In this document: positions 1-10,100 of the stretch, in pieces | Layout: the number at the start of each line of letters is the position of its first letter | Numbering within the stretch: position 1 is the first letter of the stretch | Assembly: GCF_003576315.1 (NCBI RefSeq) | Contig: NZ_QWFZ01000006.1 | Coordinates: 1-64,000, forward strand | Source: Henriciella mobilis | GTDB taxonomy: Bacteria; Pseudomonadota; Alphaproteobacteria; Caulobacterales; Hyphomonadaceae | Length of the DNA: 64,000 nucleotides | Direction: 5' to 3' | Program-made: the position numbers and the translations under genes | The notes under the pieces: generated by a model | What the model was told of the DNA's origin: nothing | Seen by the model: the letters and a program-made list of their open reading frames with translations, nothing else | Database searches by the model: none

Positions 1-1
1 G

Positions 2-2332
2 GTGCGACCAGAAAGTCGCATCTGTTGAGTGAGGCAGGGATGCCTCTGGTCGAGCCTTCTCGACCATTTCTAGCCGGAGCGTGCGAGCTGGGTAACTGGC
101 TGGTGCGAAGCCTCCGGAAACGAGCGGGGAGCTGGCAGCCACACGCCGGTGAACCGCCCAAGGAGAAGACCGGTATGGTGAACGAAAGTGAATCTGTGTT
201 GATGCGTCGTTACCCATCAGTCCCCCGGAAGTGGCTTTTACGGGGAGCAAGGGAATGGGCTGGGGGCACGTGGATCCCTCAGTCGGAAGGTCGATATTCC
301 CCGGCGTATAGCAGGCACCTAACCCGGTCGCATCTCACAGATGCGGAACTGAGTAACCCCGATGAGGTCCGGTCGCTGGTAACAGCGCCCGGTAAGCGGC
401 TCGCAAGAGCCGCCCAACTCCTCAGCGGGTGTAGGAAGTTATCAGAAGCGAATGCCGCCAGCCGAAAGGCACGGGGAATACATAACCCGGTGGATAGGGC
501 CATGCCCAACCTGAAAGGGTGCTGACAGATGACTGGTGAGTCCCCCGTAATCTCGTGGAACAGCAACCGAACCGTTCGTGAAAAGATGGACGGGCCGCAA
601 GGCCTGATCGTAAGCGACGGAACTGTTCACTGGCAGACCATTGACTGGCCTGCCGCCTATCGAACCGTCAGGACGCTGCGCCGGAGAATCTATCGGGCGA
701 CTGAAATGCGGGACTGGAAAACGGTCCGCTCGTTGCAAAAGCTGATGCTGCACAGCCGGGCGAACCTGCTCGTTTCCATCCGAAGGGTCAGCCAGATCAA
801 TCGTGGGAAAGCCTCTCCCGGTGTCGATGCGCGAACCGCACTGACGCCGACCGAGCGGGCCGGCCTTGCGAACCAGTTGGTGAACCTCAAGGCATGGGAA
901 CCGCTTCCAGCCCGGAGGGTGTATATCCCTAAAGCGAGCGGCAAGAAGCGGCCGCTCGGAATCCCGTCCCTCATCGACCGGTGCCAGCAGGCCATTGTGC
1001 TCAATGCACTTGAGCCCTGTTGGGAAGCGCAGTTCGAGGGGACAAGCTACGGGTTCCGGCCCGGTCGTGGCGTCCATGACGCCATAGAGCGGATATATCT
1101 GGCAACCAAGTCCGGGTCCAAACGGGTCTGGGTTCTTGATGCCGATATCAAAGGCTGCTTCGACAATATCGACCATGACGCCCTGATGGAGGCTATCGGC
1201 AACTTCCCCGCAAGGGGAATGATCCGCCGTTGGCTGAAGGCAGGCTATGTGGAAGATGGCGTGTTCCACGCCACCGAGCAGGGTACACCGCAAGGCGGGG
1301 TCATTAGTCCTCTCCTTGCCAACATCGCCCTGCATGGAATGGAAGAAGCGCTGGGCATTGAGTATCGTGGAGGCACAAGCGCCTCATACGTGAAACCTCA
1401 CTGCCCTGTCTTCGTGCGGTATGCTGACGACTTCGTCGTCATCTGCCACACTGAGACGCAAGCGCTTGAGGCCAGGGAGCGCGTTGCTGCATTCCTCGCC
1501 GGGCGCGGCCTTAACCTCTCCGAGGAGAAGACCAGTATCCGGCACATACGGGAAGGCTTCGACTTCCTTGGCTTCAATGTCCGTTCCTATAAGGTGGCAG
1601 ACCGCGCCGCTGGCACGAAGACCCTGATCAAACCTTCCAAGGACGCCGTTAAAGCGTTTAGGAAGAAGCTCAGGGACCTGTTCCGCGCCCATGTCGGCTC
1701 GGATCAGGGGCAACTGCTTGCAGCTGCCAATCCGGTAATACGTGGATGGTGCAACTACTACCGTTACAGTGTCGCCGGGAAAATCTTCTCAGGGATCGAA
1801 CACTATGTCCATGTCCGGCAACGTCGCTGGTGCCATCGTGCCCATGCGAGGAAGCTGAAACACTGGTGGATGCGGAAATACTTCGGGCGGCACTATAACT
1901 GCCCGAACTTCAGCTACACCTTTATGGACAAGCAGTCTGGTGCGTTCATGATCCATCCAGCCGCGATCAAAATCGTGCGCTGGACGATGGTGAAACACCG
2001 CAACTCTCCCGACGATCCGTCTCTCGCCGATTACTGGCGAAACCGGGCCCGCCGGATGGGAGGGACTGACCTCACGCGCAGTTGGCAGAAGGTTGCGCAG
2101 CGGCAACGGCACAAGTGCCCGACCTGCCGCGAGAGCCTCTACAATGGCGAAACCATCCGCATGTCTCATGTGGATGGGGACAGGGCGAACGGTTCCTACC
2201 GGAACCTGCGACTTGTCCACGCCGACTGCCGCCGCGCGGCACAACAGGGACTTGCTTGAGCCGTGTGCGGGGAAACTTGCAAGCACGGTTCTGAGGGGAC
2301 GGGTCGGCGGCAACGCCGACCTGTTACCCGAC
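2..2332 (+). mobile_element. Group II intron, complete, with ORF
   Basis: The element opens with GTGCGACC at position 2, which fits the GUGYG 5' consensus. About 520 nt of structured RNA (domains I-IV) precede the encoded protein. Domain V is complete at 2258-2291: an 8-bp lower helix (2258-2265 with 2284-2291), a two-base AG bulge at 2282-2283, a 6-bp upper helix and a GAAA tetraloop at 2272-2275. Domain VI follows with a GCAA-capped hairpin. A2326 is the likely branch point, 7 nt from a 3' end at 2332 (...GAC). Only one base of 5' exon is in the window, so IBS/EBS pairing cannot be tested. It appears intact and possibly mobile. Confidence 0.9.
529..2259 (+). CDS. ltrA: Group II intron reverse transcriptase/maturase with HNH endonuclease
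   Basis: This is a 576-residue multifunctional intron-encoded protein. It binds the intron RNA, helps it splice, nicks target DNA and copies the intron by target-primed reverse transcription. An RT N-terminal region is seen at about 30-95 (GKASPGVD). RT core motifs follow, including QGGVISPLLAN and the catalytic YADD at residues 298-301. A maturase (domain X) region lies around 390-490. A C-terminal HNH domain has CPTC near residue 530, then SHVDGDR and a final His/Cys. The start at 529 is preceded by AAAGGGTG; Met20 (586) is an alternative. The stop codon TGA overlaps the first bases of intron domain V, so the ORF runs right to the catalytic RNA core. All key residues look present. Confidence 0.95.
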   Translation: MTGESPVISWNSNRTVREKMDGPQGLIVSDGTVHWQTIDWPAAYRTVRTLRRRIYRATEMRDWKTVRSLQKLMLHSRANLLVSIRRVSQINRGKASPGVDARTALTPTERAGLANQLVNLKAWEPLPARRVYIPKASGKKRPLGIPSLIDRCQQAIVLNALEPCWEAQFEGTSYGFRPGRGVHDAIERIYLATKSGSKRVWVLDADIKGCFDNIDHDALMEAIGNFPARGMIRRWLKAGYVEDGVFHATEQGTPQGGVISPLLANIALHGMEEALGIEYRGGTSASYVKPHCPVFVRYADDFVVICHTETQALEARERVAAFLAGRGLNLSEEKTSIRHIREGFDFLGFNVRSYKVADRAAGTKTLIKPSKDAVKAFRKKLRDLFRAHVGSDQGQLLAAANPVIRGWCNYYRYSVAGKIFSGIEHYVHVRQRRWCHRAHARKLKHWWMRKYFGRHYNCPNFSYTFMDKQSGAFMIHPAAIKIVRWTMVKHRNSPDDPSLADYWRNRARRMGGTDLTRSWQKVAQRQRHKCPTCRESLYNGETIRMSHVDGDRANGSYRNLRLVHADCRRAAQQGLA

Positions 2333-2431
2333 ATCAGAACGATCCTGTCCGGGCGCCTGTCCAGGCCGGGATGGTGATCGAACAGGTGATGCGGGAAGAT
2401 GAGCAGGGCTTTTGTCATGCCACGACATAGC
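2333..2431 (+). pseudogene. 3' exon: possible C-terminal fragment of the gene interrupted by the intron
   Basis: Directly after the intron, the third frame is open for 32 codons up to a TAG at 2429-2431. It reads like ordinary protein (QNDPVRAPVQAG, then MVIEQVMREDEQG, then FCHATT). The other two frames stop at codon 15 and codon 23. I infer that the intron sits inside a coding sequence close to its 3' end. The upstream exon is outside the window, so neither frame continuity nor gene identity can be established. If the intron splices, the host mRNA may still be functional. I do not recognise the protein. Confidence 0.4.
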
Positions 2432-2517
2432 TAGTCCGCAGCGCCCACAGGCAAAGGCTGCAAAACCGCTTCGCTGCCATTGCGGAGGTCCCCGAGTCCC
2501 TGCCATTATCACGCGCG

Positions 2518-4263
2518 ATGAGTGATGAGTCCCTGAACGAGCCCGAAGGCGAGCGCGATGATGCGACCTTCTCCATGTTTGGAGAGGAGGAAATGGGCTC
2601 GGCCGAGGCCAAGGCGCCCTATCAGGTGCTCGCGCGGAAGTACCGCCCGAAGCTCTTCTCCGACCTGATCGGCCAGGAAGCCATGGTGCGGACGCTGCGC
2701 AACGCCTTCGAGACGGGCCGGATCGCGCATGCCTTCATGCTCACCGGCGTCCGCGGGGTCGGCAAGACGACGACAGCCCGGCTTCTCGCGCGCGCTTTCA
2801 ACTATGAGGGCGCCGATCATGACGGCCCCAGCCTGAAGCTCGACCCGCCGGGCGAGCACTGCAAGGCGATCATGGAAAGCCGCCACCCGGATGTGCTGGA
2901 GCTCGATGCCGCATCGCGGACCGGTGTGGCCGATATGCGTGACCTGCTCGATGGCGTGCGCTATTCGCCTCAGGCCGCGCGCTACAAGGTCTACATCATC
3001 GACGAAGTTCACATGCTCTCGACGGCGTCATTCAATGCGCTGCTGAAGACGCTGGAAGAGCCGCCGCCGCATGTGAAGTTCATCTTCGCCACGACCGAAA
3101 TCCGGAAGGTGCCGGTCACGGTCCTGTCGCGCTGCCAGCGCTTCGACCTGAAACGGCTGGAGACGGCCGAACTCGCCGCGCACCTTGCAAAGATCGCTGC
3201 GCGCGAAGGCGCGAAGATTTCCGAGGAGGGCATCACGCTGATTGCGCGGGCGGCCGAGGGGTCCGTCCGGGACGGGCTCTCCATCCTCGACCAGGCGATC
3301 GTGCAGGGGCTCGATGGCGGCGAGATCAGTGGCGAAGCTGTGCGCGACATGCTTGGCCTTGGCGACCGGCTACGCCTGCTCGATGTGTTTGAGTATGCGG
3401 TGACCGGCAAGGCGCAGGAAGCGGTCAGCGAAATTACCGACCAGATCCAGATTGGCGCCGACCCGCTGGTCCTGATGAAGGACCTCCTGGAGATTGCTGC
3501 CGATGTCGCCACCGTCCAGGCCATGGGTGACAATTACACGCTGCCCGGTCCGGCCGACTGGACCAACCGGACCAAGCAGATCGCCGATAGCGTCACGCCC
3601 GCCCAGGCCCAGCGCAACTGGCAGATCCTGCTGTCGGGCTATCGCGATACCCAGAGTGCGCCGGAGACCGACGTTGCCCTGCGCATGGTGATTCTTCGGC
3701 TTGTCTCTGCAGCAGGCCTGCCCTCGCCGGAGGATGCGGCGCGGATGATCGCTGAGGGCGGGGGCAGTGCAAGCTCCGCCCGCGGCAAGGGCGGCAAGGA
3801 AGATCCCAATGTCGTCCCCGTCGGCGGCGGCGGAACCGGCCAGCTGTCGAAGTTCGAGGATGTCCTCGACCTCCTGGAAAAGGAACGCCAGCCGACCCTC
3901 TGGGGCCAGGCCAAGGCCTATATCCGTCCGGCCGTCTTCGCCGATGGCACGATCAGTTGCGACCTGAAGGACGGCGCGCCCGTCGACCTCCTTCGCCGGC
4001 TGACCGATTTCCTTGAAGTGTCCACGGGCCGCGTCTGGGATGTACAAAAGGCCAAGACCAATCGCGAAACCGTCAAGGAGCGCGAGGAGCGGCTGAAGAA
4101 TGAGCGGATCGAGGCGGTCAGGTCGGACCCGGATGTCCGCGCGGCGCTGGCGGCCATTCCCGGCGCTGAAATCGTTGAGGTCAGCGACCCTCAACCACTT
4201 GAAGCGACGGGCACGGAGGACAATGTCGTCCCCTTGCGCGTAGCGAGTCACAAGAAAGGGTAG
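2518..4263 (+). CDS. dnaX: DNA polymerase III subunit tau/gamma
   Basis: This 581-residue protein is the clamp-loader ATPase of the replicative polymerase. The core YQVLARKYRP motif begins at about residue 35. Walker A (GVRGVGKTT) lies at about 77-85, Walker B (IIDEVHMLS) at about 160 and the ATTE sensor at about 190. The C-terminal third is the variable tau region. Of the four zinc-finger Cys of E. coli-type DnaX, only the Cys of GEHCKAIME is present. No A6G-type slippery site is seen, so a frameshifted gamma form is not suggested. An internal ATG at 2593 has a much better ribosome site (GGAGAGGAGG) and could be the true start; the first 25 residues are acidic and not part of the core. It heads an operon with ybaB and recR. 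Confidence 0.95.
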   Translation: MSDESLNEPEGERDDATFSMFGEEEMGSAEAKAPYQVLARKYRPKLFSDLIGQEAMVRTLRNAFETGRIAHAFMLTGVRGVGKTTTARLLARAFNYEGADHDGPSLKLDPPGEHCKAIMESRHPDVLELDAASRTGVADMRDLLDGVRYSPQAARYKVYIIDEVHMLSTASFNALLKTLEEPPPHVKFIFATTEIRKVPVTVLSRCQRFDLKRLETAELAAHLAKIAAREGAKISEEGITLIARAAEGSVRDGLSILDQAIVQGLDGGEISGEAVRDMLGLGDRLRLLDVFEYAVTGKAQEAVSEITDQIQIGADPLVLMKDLLEIAADVATVQAMGDNYTLPGPADWTNRTKQIADSVTPAQAQRNWQILLSGYRDTQSAPETDVALRMVILRLVSAAGLPSPEDAARMIAEGGGSASSARGKGGKEDPNVVPVGGGGTGQLSKFEDVLDLLEKERQPTLWGQAKAYIRPAVFADGTISCDLKDGAPVDLLRRLTDFLEVSTGRVWDVQKAKTNRETVKEREERLKNERIEAVRSDPDVRAALAAIPGAEIVEVSDPQPLEATGTEDNVVPLRVASHKKG

Positions 4264-4272
4264 GCGGTCGCC

Positions 4273-4596
4273 ATGAAAGACCTCGGAAAGATCATGCAGC
4301 AGGCCCAGCAGATGCAGGCCAAGATGCAGGAAGCCCAGGAAAAGATCGAGAATATCGAGGCCGAAGGTGTCGCCGGCGCCGGTCTCGTAAAGGTTCGCCT
4401 GAAGGGCAAGGGCGACATGGTCGGAGTGACCATCGATCCGTCCCTGATGGGCGATGAGGCCGAAATCGTCGAAGATCTCATCAAGGCGGCGCATTCCGAT
4501 GCGAAGAAGCGCCTCGATGAGGAAATGGAAAAGGCGATGAAGGAAGCCACCTCGGGCTTCGGCGGCATGCTGCCGGGCTTCAAGATGCCGTTCTAG
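4273..4596 (+). CDS. ybaB: YbaB/EbfC family nucleoid-associated protein
   Basis: The product is a 107-residue, charged, mostly helical protein of the YbaB/EbfC DNA-binding family, which forms small dimers that coat DNA. It starts with the family's typical [20 protein letters not shown] helix, followed by a [19 protein letters not shown] strand region and an acidic/basic C-terminal helix ending in a Gly/Met-rich tail. It lies 9 bp after dnaX and 19 bp before recR. This dnaX-ybaB-recR order is widely conserved and suggests one transcript. Confidence 0.93.
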   Translation: MKDLGKIMQQAQQMQAKMQEAQEKIENIEAEGVAGAGLVKVRLKGKGDMVGVTIDPSLMGDEAEIVEDLIKAAHSDAKKRLDEEMEKAMKEATSGFGGMLPGFKMPF

Positions 4597-4615
4597 GCGC
4601 CGTCGCGGTTACAGT

Positions 4616-5221
4616 ATGAGCCAGAAGAGCGCCGGTCCCGAAATCCTGAAGATGATCGAGCTGATCGCCAAGCTGCCAGGGCTCGGGCCAAGGTCCGCGC
4701 GGCGGGCGGCCCTGCACCTGCTCAAGCGCAAGGACCAGCTCCTCCTGCCGCTTGCCGATGCGCTGGCCGAGGCCGGTAGCCGGATCGAGCGCTGCCGGAC
4801 CTGCGGGAATTTCGATACGCTGCAGCCCTGCGCGGTCTGCCAGTCCGATGGCCGGGACAATAGTGTGATCTGTGTTGTCGAGGATGTGCCCGACCTCTGG
4901 GCACTGGAGCGCGCGAGCGCCTTTCGCGGCCGCTACCATGTGCTTGGCGGCGTGCTGTCGCCGCTGGACGGCGTGGAGCCGGAAGACCTGACCATCGGCA
5001 TGCTGATCGACCGCCTCAAGGGCGGCGAGGTGCGTGAAGTGATCTTCGCGCTCTCGGCCACGCTCGATGGCCAGATCACGGTCGATTATGTGAAGGACCA
5101 GATCGAGGATCAGGGGCTGGAGGTCCAGACGACCAGGCTTGCCCAGGGCGTCCCGCATGGCGGCGAACTCGACCACCTCGACGAGGGCACCCTGGCTGCG
5201 GCCATGCGCTCGCGGCGCTAG
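4616..5221 (+). CDS. recR: Recombination protein RecR
   Basis: At 201 residues this has the normal RecR length. RecR works with RecF/RecO to load RecA at single-strand gaps. It has an N-terminal helix-hairpin-helix ([17 protein letters not shown], residues about 20-36), a four-Cys zinc site (C60, C63, C72, C75) and a Toprim domain starting near VICVVED at about 84. The C-terminal Gly-rich [19 protein letters not shown] segment fits the Walker-B-like tail of the family. It is the last gene of the dnaX operon, and a GST gene converges on it 2 bp downstream. Confidence 0.96.
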   Translation: MSQKSAGPEILKMIELIAKLPGLGPRSARRAALHLLKRKDQLLLPLADALAEAGSRIERCRTCGNFDTLQPCAVCQSDGRDNSVICVVEDVPDLWALERASAFRGRYHVLGGVLSPLDGVEPEDLTIGMLIDRLKGGEVREVIFALSATLDGQITVDYVKDQIEDQGLEVQTTRLAQGVPHGGELDHLDEGTLAAAMRSRR

Positions 5222-5223
5222 GC

Positions 5224-5844
5224 TTACTCCACCGCGCGTTCCTTGGCCCGCTTCCAGGCATCGCGCTGCATGTTGCGGTCGTAATAGGCCTTGAGGTGCC
5301 TGTAGGGCTCAAGCTCTCCCAGACGCTCGGCCATGCTGGCGATATAGGTGGTGCCGATGTCCGGCGCCTGGAAGTTGTCGCCGAGAATGTACGGCATCTC
5401 GGCGAGGCGCTTGTCGAGCAGGCCGAGATGCAGCGGCACCTCGCCATCGGCAAAGCCCTTGAAGACCGGAGAGGGGTTGTCGCCCTCGCGCGCCTGCAGC
5501 ATTCGCAGAAAAAGCGGCAGGAAGGCCGAGCCCTCAGGATAGTGTAGCCAGCGCTGGTATTCGGCCCAGGCCTTCCAGTCCGACCGCGGCGGCGCAAGCG
5601 TGTTGCCGGTATCGTAGCGATCGACAAGATAGGACGCGATCGCGCCCGACTCTGTCAGCAGGATGTCGTCATCCTCGATTGTCGGCGACTTGCCGAGCGG
5701 TGTTGCGCTCTTGATGTCGTCCTGTGAGCGGAAGGTCTCAGGATTGCGGTGATAGACTTTCAGCTCATAGTCGAGGCCGAGCTCTTCCAGCAGCCAGACC
5801 GTAAAGATCGAACGGCCGATGCGCAGGTGATGGAGTGTAATCAT
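5224..5844 (-). CDS. Glutathione S-transferase family protein
   Basis: This 206-residue protein has a thioredoxin-like N-terminal half (MITLHHLRIGRSIFTVWLLEE) and the glutathione-contacting TESGAIASYL signature at about 64-73. An all-helical C-terminal half follows with NFQAPDIGTTYIASMAERL. An Arg/Ser pair (RSIFT) sits where the catalytic Ser/Tyr region begins. Its ATG overlaps the stop of the upstream sugar dehydrogenase gene as ATGA (5841-5844), so translation of the two is probably coupled. The substrate is unknown. Confidence 0.9.
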   Translation of the reverse strand: MITLHHLRIGRSIFTVWLLEELGLDYELKVYHRNPETFRSQDDIKSATPLGKSPTIEDDDILLTESGAIASYLVDRYDTGNTLAPPRSDWKAWAEYQRWLHYPEGSAFLPLFLRMLQAREGDNPSPVFKGFADGEVPLHLGLLDKRLAEMPYILGDNFQAPDIGTTYIASMAERLGELEPYRHLKAYYDRNMQRDAWKRAKERAVE

Positions 5845-7028
5845 TCGGATTTCGTGACCGCATAGATCACGCCTTCCATGTCAGCGGTTGCAGCGTAGAG
5901 CGTGCCATCGGGACCGATGGTCACGTCGCGAAACGGGATATCGAGCCCTGAGAGCATATCTTCCGTGCCCAGAACATTGCCCTCCTCATCGAGGTCGACA
6001 TGCACGAGCTTCTGCCCCTTCGGCCCGTTCATGGCGCCGACGATCAGGTCTCCCTGCCAGTCACTCCAGGCCTCGCCCTTAACCAGCACCATGCCCGAAG
6101 GCGCGATGGACGGGACCCATTTCACGACGGGCTGTTCCATGCCCGGTGCCTCGGTTTCCTCGGTGATGACCGTCCCGTCATAGTTCACGCCATAGGTGAT
6201 TTCCGGCCAGCCATAATTGTTGCCCGGCGCGATGATGTTGAGCTCGTCGCCGCCTTTCGGGCCATGCTCATGGGCCCAGAGAATGTCGCGGCCTTCGTCA
6301 TAGACAAGGCCTTGCACATTGCGGTGGCCATAGGACCAGACGGCTGGCGCGCCCTCCTCGCCGCTTGCGAAGGGATTGTCCTCCGGGATCGAGCCATCGG
6401 GATTTATCCGGGCGATCGTGCCGTGATAATTCATCGGGTTCTGCGCTTCGTCCATGTAGCGGAAACCCTCGCCCATGGTCACGATCAGCGTGCCATCCGG
6501 CAGGAAGGCGAGGCGCCCGCCGAAATGGTAGGCCGTCCCGCGGATTGTGCCGGCAAAGATTTCCTGGACATCGGACAGTTCGGACGCGTCCTCAGAGAGC
6601 ACACCTTTGATGACGGTCGTCGTGTTTTCGCTCGTGGTTCCCTTGGCATAGGCGAGATAGAGCGTTCGATTGGACGCAAAGTCCGGGTCGAGCGCCATGG
6701 CAAAGTACCCGCCCTGTCCTTCGACGAGTGCCTCCGGCGTGCCGGCGACCGGCGCGTCGAGCAGTGAGCCATCCCGAACAACGCGAATATGACCGTCACG
6801 CTCGGAGACGAGCATCTCGCCGGACGGCAGAAACATCATGTCCCAGGGAAAGGTCAGACCGTCCACGACAGGCGTCAGCGTATAGCCGTCCCTGGATGTC
6901 ATGGTTCCTGCAACGGCGCCGGCTTCCCCGGCCGTCGAATTTTCAGTGCCCGGGCCTGGCCCGGCTTCGCCGCCGCTGCACGCCCCGAGAAGCAGCAGGA
7001 CAGCGGCGGTCGCTCTGGAAAAAGTCAT
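5841..7028 (-). CDS. PQQ-dependent sugar dehydrogenase, lipoprotein
   Basis: The 395-residue product belongs to the soluble glucose/aldose sugar dehydrogenase (GSDH, YliI-like) beta-propeller family, which oxidises sugars with PQQ in the periplasm. A signal peptide ends in the lipobox LLGAC at about residues 15-19, so it is probably membrane-anchored. The propeller shows LTFPWDMMFLPSGEMLVSER, WSYGHRNVQGL and HEHGPKGGDELNII, which hold the family's catalytic and PQQ/Ca2+ contacts. The start at 7028 is chosen because GAGGTGACCGAC precedes it and the signal peptide then begins at once. It is followed by a GST with a 4-bp overlap. Its sugar is unknown. Confidence 0.9.
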   Translation of the reverse strand: MTFSRATAAVLLLLGACSGGEAGPGPGTENSTAGEAGAVAGTMTSRDGYTLTPVVDGLTFPWDMMFLPSGEMLVSERDGHIRVVRDGSLLDAPVAGTPEALVEGQGGYFAMALDPDFASNRTLYLAYAKGTTSENTTTVIKGVLSEDASELSDVQEIFAGTIRGTAYHFGGRLAFLPDGTLIVTMGEGFRYMDEAQNPMNYHGTIARINPDGSIPEDNPFASGEEGAPAVWSYGHRNVQGLVYDEGRDILWAHEHGPKGGDELNIIAPGNNYGWPEITYGVNYDGTVITEETEAPGMEQPVVKWVPSIAPSGMVLVKGEAWSDWQGDLIVGAMNGPKGQKLVHVDLDEEGNVLGTEDMLSGLDIPFRDVTIGPDGTLYAATADMEGVIYAVTKSE

Positions 7029-7110
7029 GTCGGTCACCTCGAAACGCTTCAGCGAGATTGTAGACCAGTCCGACCGGCAGGCAAATGAGACGCGCCGTTC
7101 TCGGTGGCAT

Positions 7111-7139
7111 AAAAAAAGGGCGGCCTTCGCAGGCCGCCC
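7111..7139 (-). terminator. Rho-independent terminator of the TonB-dependent receptor gene
   Basis: On the minus strand this is a 9-bp perfect stem (GGGCGGCCT / AGGCCGCCC, 7131-7139 with 7118-7126) with a 4-nt loop, followed by seven T residues (complement of 7111-7117). It starts 27 bp after the receptor stop codon and separates that gene from the sugar dehydrogenase. Confidence 0.92.
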
Positions 7140-7165
7140 AGCCCTGTCAGGGGGCAAGTAGAGTG

Positions 7166-10100
7166 TTACCAGCTCTTGCTCACGGACACGCCGTAAAGCG
7201 CCGGCTCGTTCAGGAAGACGTTCGAGAACAGGCCTGAAGAGTCATCGGTGAGATAAGAGCCCGTGATGACATCATCGTCGGCGATATTCTTGCCGAAGAT
7301 CTCAAGCTGCAGACCATGGTCCGCATTCTCGAAGAGAATCGAGAGGTTGATATTGTCCCAGCTCTCAAGCTGGTCTCGGCCGCTATTCCAGACACGCGAG
7401 AAGGAATCGGCCTGATAGTAGTAGTCGCCGCGTAGACGCATGCTCCAGGCAGAGCCGCCGAGGGCTTCGAACGTATACTCGGCGCCGAGATTGAACGTCG
7501 TGTCTGGCGTGCCGGGCAGGTTGTTGCCGTCGAGATTGGCGGCATCGCCCCGGAAGGGGGTGAGGGCCGAAGCTGTCTGCATGACGCCATTGGAGTCCAT
7601 GTAGGACACGGTGTTCGACAGGCCCAGTGCTCCCTCTGCAAAGGCGATATCCGTCGCCATATCGCCGCTGCCGCCGTCCGTGCCGTTGAAGGCGTCATAC
7701 AGCCCCGCCGCGAAGGCGCCCGAGCACAGGCCAAGCGTCGCCCCAGGCGTTGCCTGGCCGCCCTGAATGGCGCCGAGGACAGTGGCGTAGCCTTCGGCGG
7801 AAATCACGCAATTCGCCGCTCCGGGGAAGCTCTTCAGCGTGACAAGATCGCTGCGTCCCTGCGTACGGTTCAGGACGTCGACGGCATGGGTATCGACGAT
7901 CTGCGCGTCGAGCAGGCCGAGATTGGCGTTCACGACAAAGGTGGACGCCGGGTTCCAGACGGTTTCCAGTTCAAACCCGGTTATCTCGGCATCCACATTG
8001 AAGTTGGCCGATGTGCGGTTGATGATCTGGGTGATCTGGTAGTCGGTGTAGTCGTAGTAGAAGCCTGTCGCATTCAGCTGAAGGGCGCCGTCAGCAAGCG
8101 TGTTCTTCGTGCCGATTTCGTAGGAATTAATGAATTCGGGCTCGAAGAAGAAGGGGAAAAAGCTGGCGCCGACCGGCTGCGGCGGGTTGATGCCGCCGCC
8201 TTTATAGCCGCGCGAGTAGAAGGCGTAGAAAAGCGAGTCTTCGGAGAAGCTCAGATCCGGGGACCAGTCGACACCGAAGCGGCCTGTGACTTCTTCATAC
8301 TGGACGTTGAACGTGCCATCGCCGGCTTCGTCATTGGAGTTGCCGGGGATTGGCGTCGCGGCGAGCGGATCGGGAACGTCGATAACGCTTTCACTCAGGA
8401 AGGTCGGAATCCGACGGACTTCCTTGTCGTCGCTCGTGTAACGCAGACCGACCGTCAACTGCAGGTCATCGGTGAGGTCGAAGTATCCTTCGCCGAACAC
8501 CGCGAAACTGTCTAGCGTATAGGGTGTGATCGACCGGAAGTATTGACGGGACACACCATCGATATTCTCGATCGGCGTCGCGCCGGCTCCGGCGACATCC
8601 TCAATGGGGAAGACCTCTGCGCCTGCTGCAGCATTAAGAAGCTGATTGAACGCCGTCGAGGTGTTGAAGAAGACGTAGTAGCTTTCTTGAATCTTGGGGT
8701 CCTGATTGGTCTCGTAATCGACCATGATGGCGCCAAGATTGAAATTGAACCGTCCGTCGAAATCAGATTGCAGGCGCAGCTCGTGCGTGGATTGCTCGGA
8801 ATAGCCGCCGGAAATGTCGGCAGCGACGGGCGCATTGAATGGCCCGAGTTGTGGATCGGAAATGACACCACCGGGGAAAAGAACCGGATAGAGGGCGGCA
8901 AATCCTGCCGGGAAGGCCGGATTGATCGAGCCGGTGAGCGCAACGAACGGGCTGGCCGATGTGTTGAATGGTACATCTGCAGCATATTCGTTGTAGTCTT
9001 CCTGCGAGATGACCTCATTTTCGTTGTAGCTGCCGAGATAGGTGAGCACCAGGCTATCGGTGAGATCGAATTCGGCTTTCCAGGTGAACAGATCCTGCTG
9101 GCCTTCATAGGTTGGATCGAAGTAGCTCTCGACTTTACGGAGGTCGGGTATGATACCGCTTGTATTGCTGTCGACATCGATCGCATTACCCGTTAGCGGA
9201 TCGATGCCGCCCATCGTACCGGACAAGAAGCCGTACTGCCCCGCGAGCGTACCGGCGGTATTCACGCCGCCGAGGGAAGCCGGGTCATCAAGCCTCGCCT
9301 CAACGCAGCCTACGGAGGTGATTAGCTGATCGAAGGCTGATATCGGGATGCCGGCGAAGGACGTTTTGATGGGGTCCTTGGCACAGAACTGTTTGCCCGA
9401 GCGGATGCGGCTGTCATCCTCCTCGAAATGTTCGTAGATGAATAGTGTCCGTAGCCGGTCGGTCGGTTCCCAGGCAAACGAGGCGCGGATCGAATAAAGG
9501 TCGCGATCGTCAATATCGTTCCCCGTGGTGACATTATCGACAAAGCCGTCGCGCTGTAGCAGAGAGCCAGCAACACGCAGGGCAGCTGTCTCGCCAACCG
9601 GCACGTTTATCATGCCCTTGGCCTTGAAGGTGTTGTAGTTGCCGTAGGTGAGTTTCGCGTCGGCCTGGAACTCCTCCAGCACCGGCTTGGCCGTGATCAG
9701 GTTGAACACACCGCCGGTCGCGTTGCGGCCATAGAGTGTCCCTTGCGGCCCGCGCAGCGTTTCGACCCGCTCCACGTCATAGAACTCGGCTTCAAACAGG
9801 CTGTTGGACGTCAGCGGGACATCGTTCTGGTGGACACCCACCCCCGCATCGGCGGACGTCGTCACGGCATCGACGCCGATGCCGCGTATCCGGAAATTGT
9901 AGCCAGTGAAATTGCCCTTGGTGAAGTTTACGTTCGGGATGGATTTGACCAGATCCGGGCCACCGCTCAACTGCAGCTTGTCGAGCGCTTCCTCGTCAAA
10001 GGCCGAAACCGCGATCGGAACATCCTGGATCGACTCCTCGGTTTTCTGGGTTGTGACCAGAACCGTACCCAGCGTGCGCTGCGCTTCTGTGTCTTCCTGC

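Noticed and set aside
25-525. Open frame of 166 codons before the intron protein
   Set aside because: It lies in the structured domains I-IV of the intron RNA and has no ribosome site or domain.
2333-2517. SRP (4.5S) RNA, which often lies upstream of dnaX
   Set aside because: The conserved GGUCAGG...GGAAGCAGCC core is not present between the intron and dnaX.
3370-4494. Antisense frame of 374 codons across dnaX and ybaB
   Set aside because: It mirrors the codon bias of the sense genes, crosses two of them, and has no recognisable motif.
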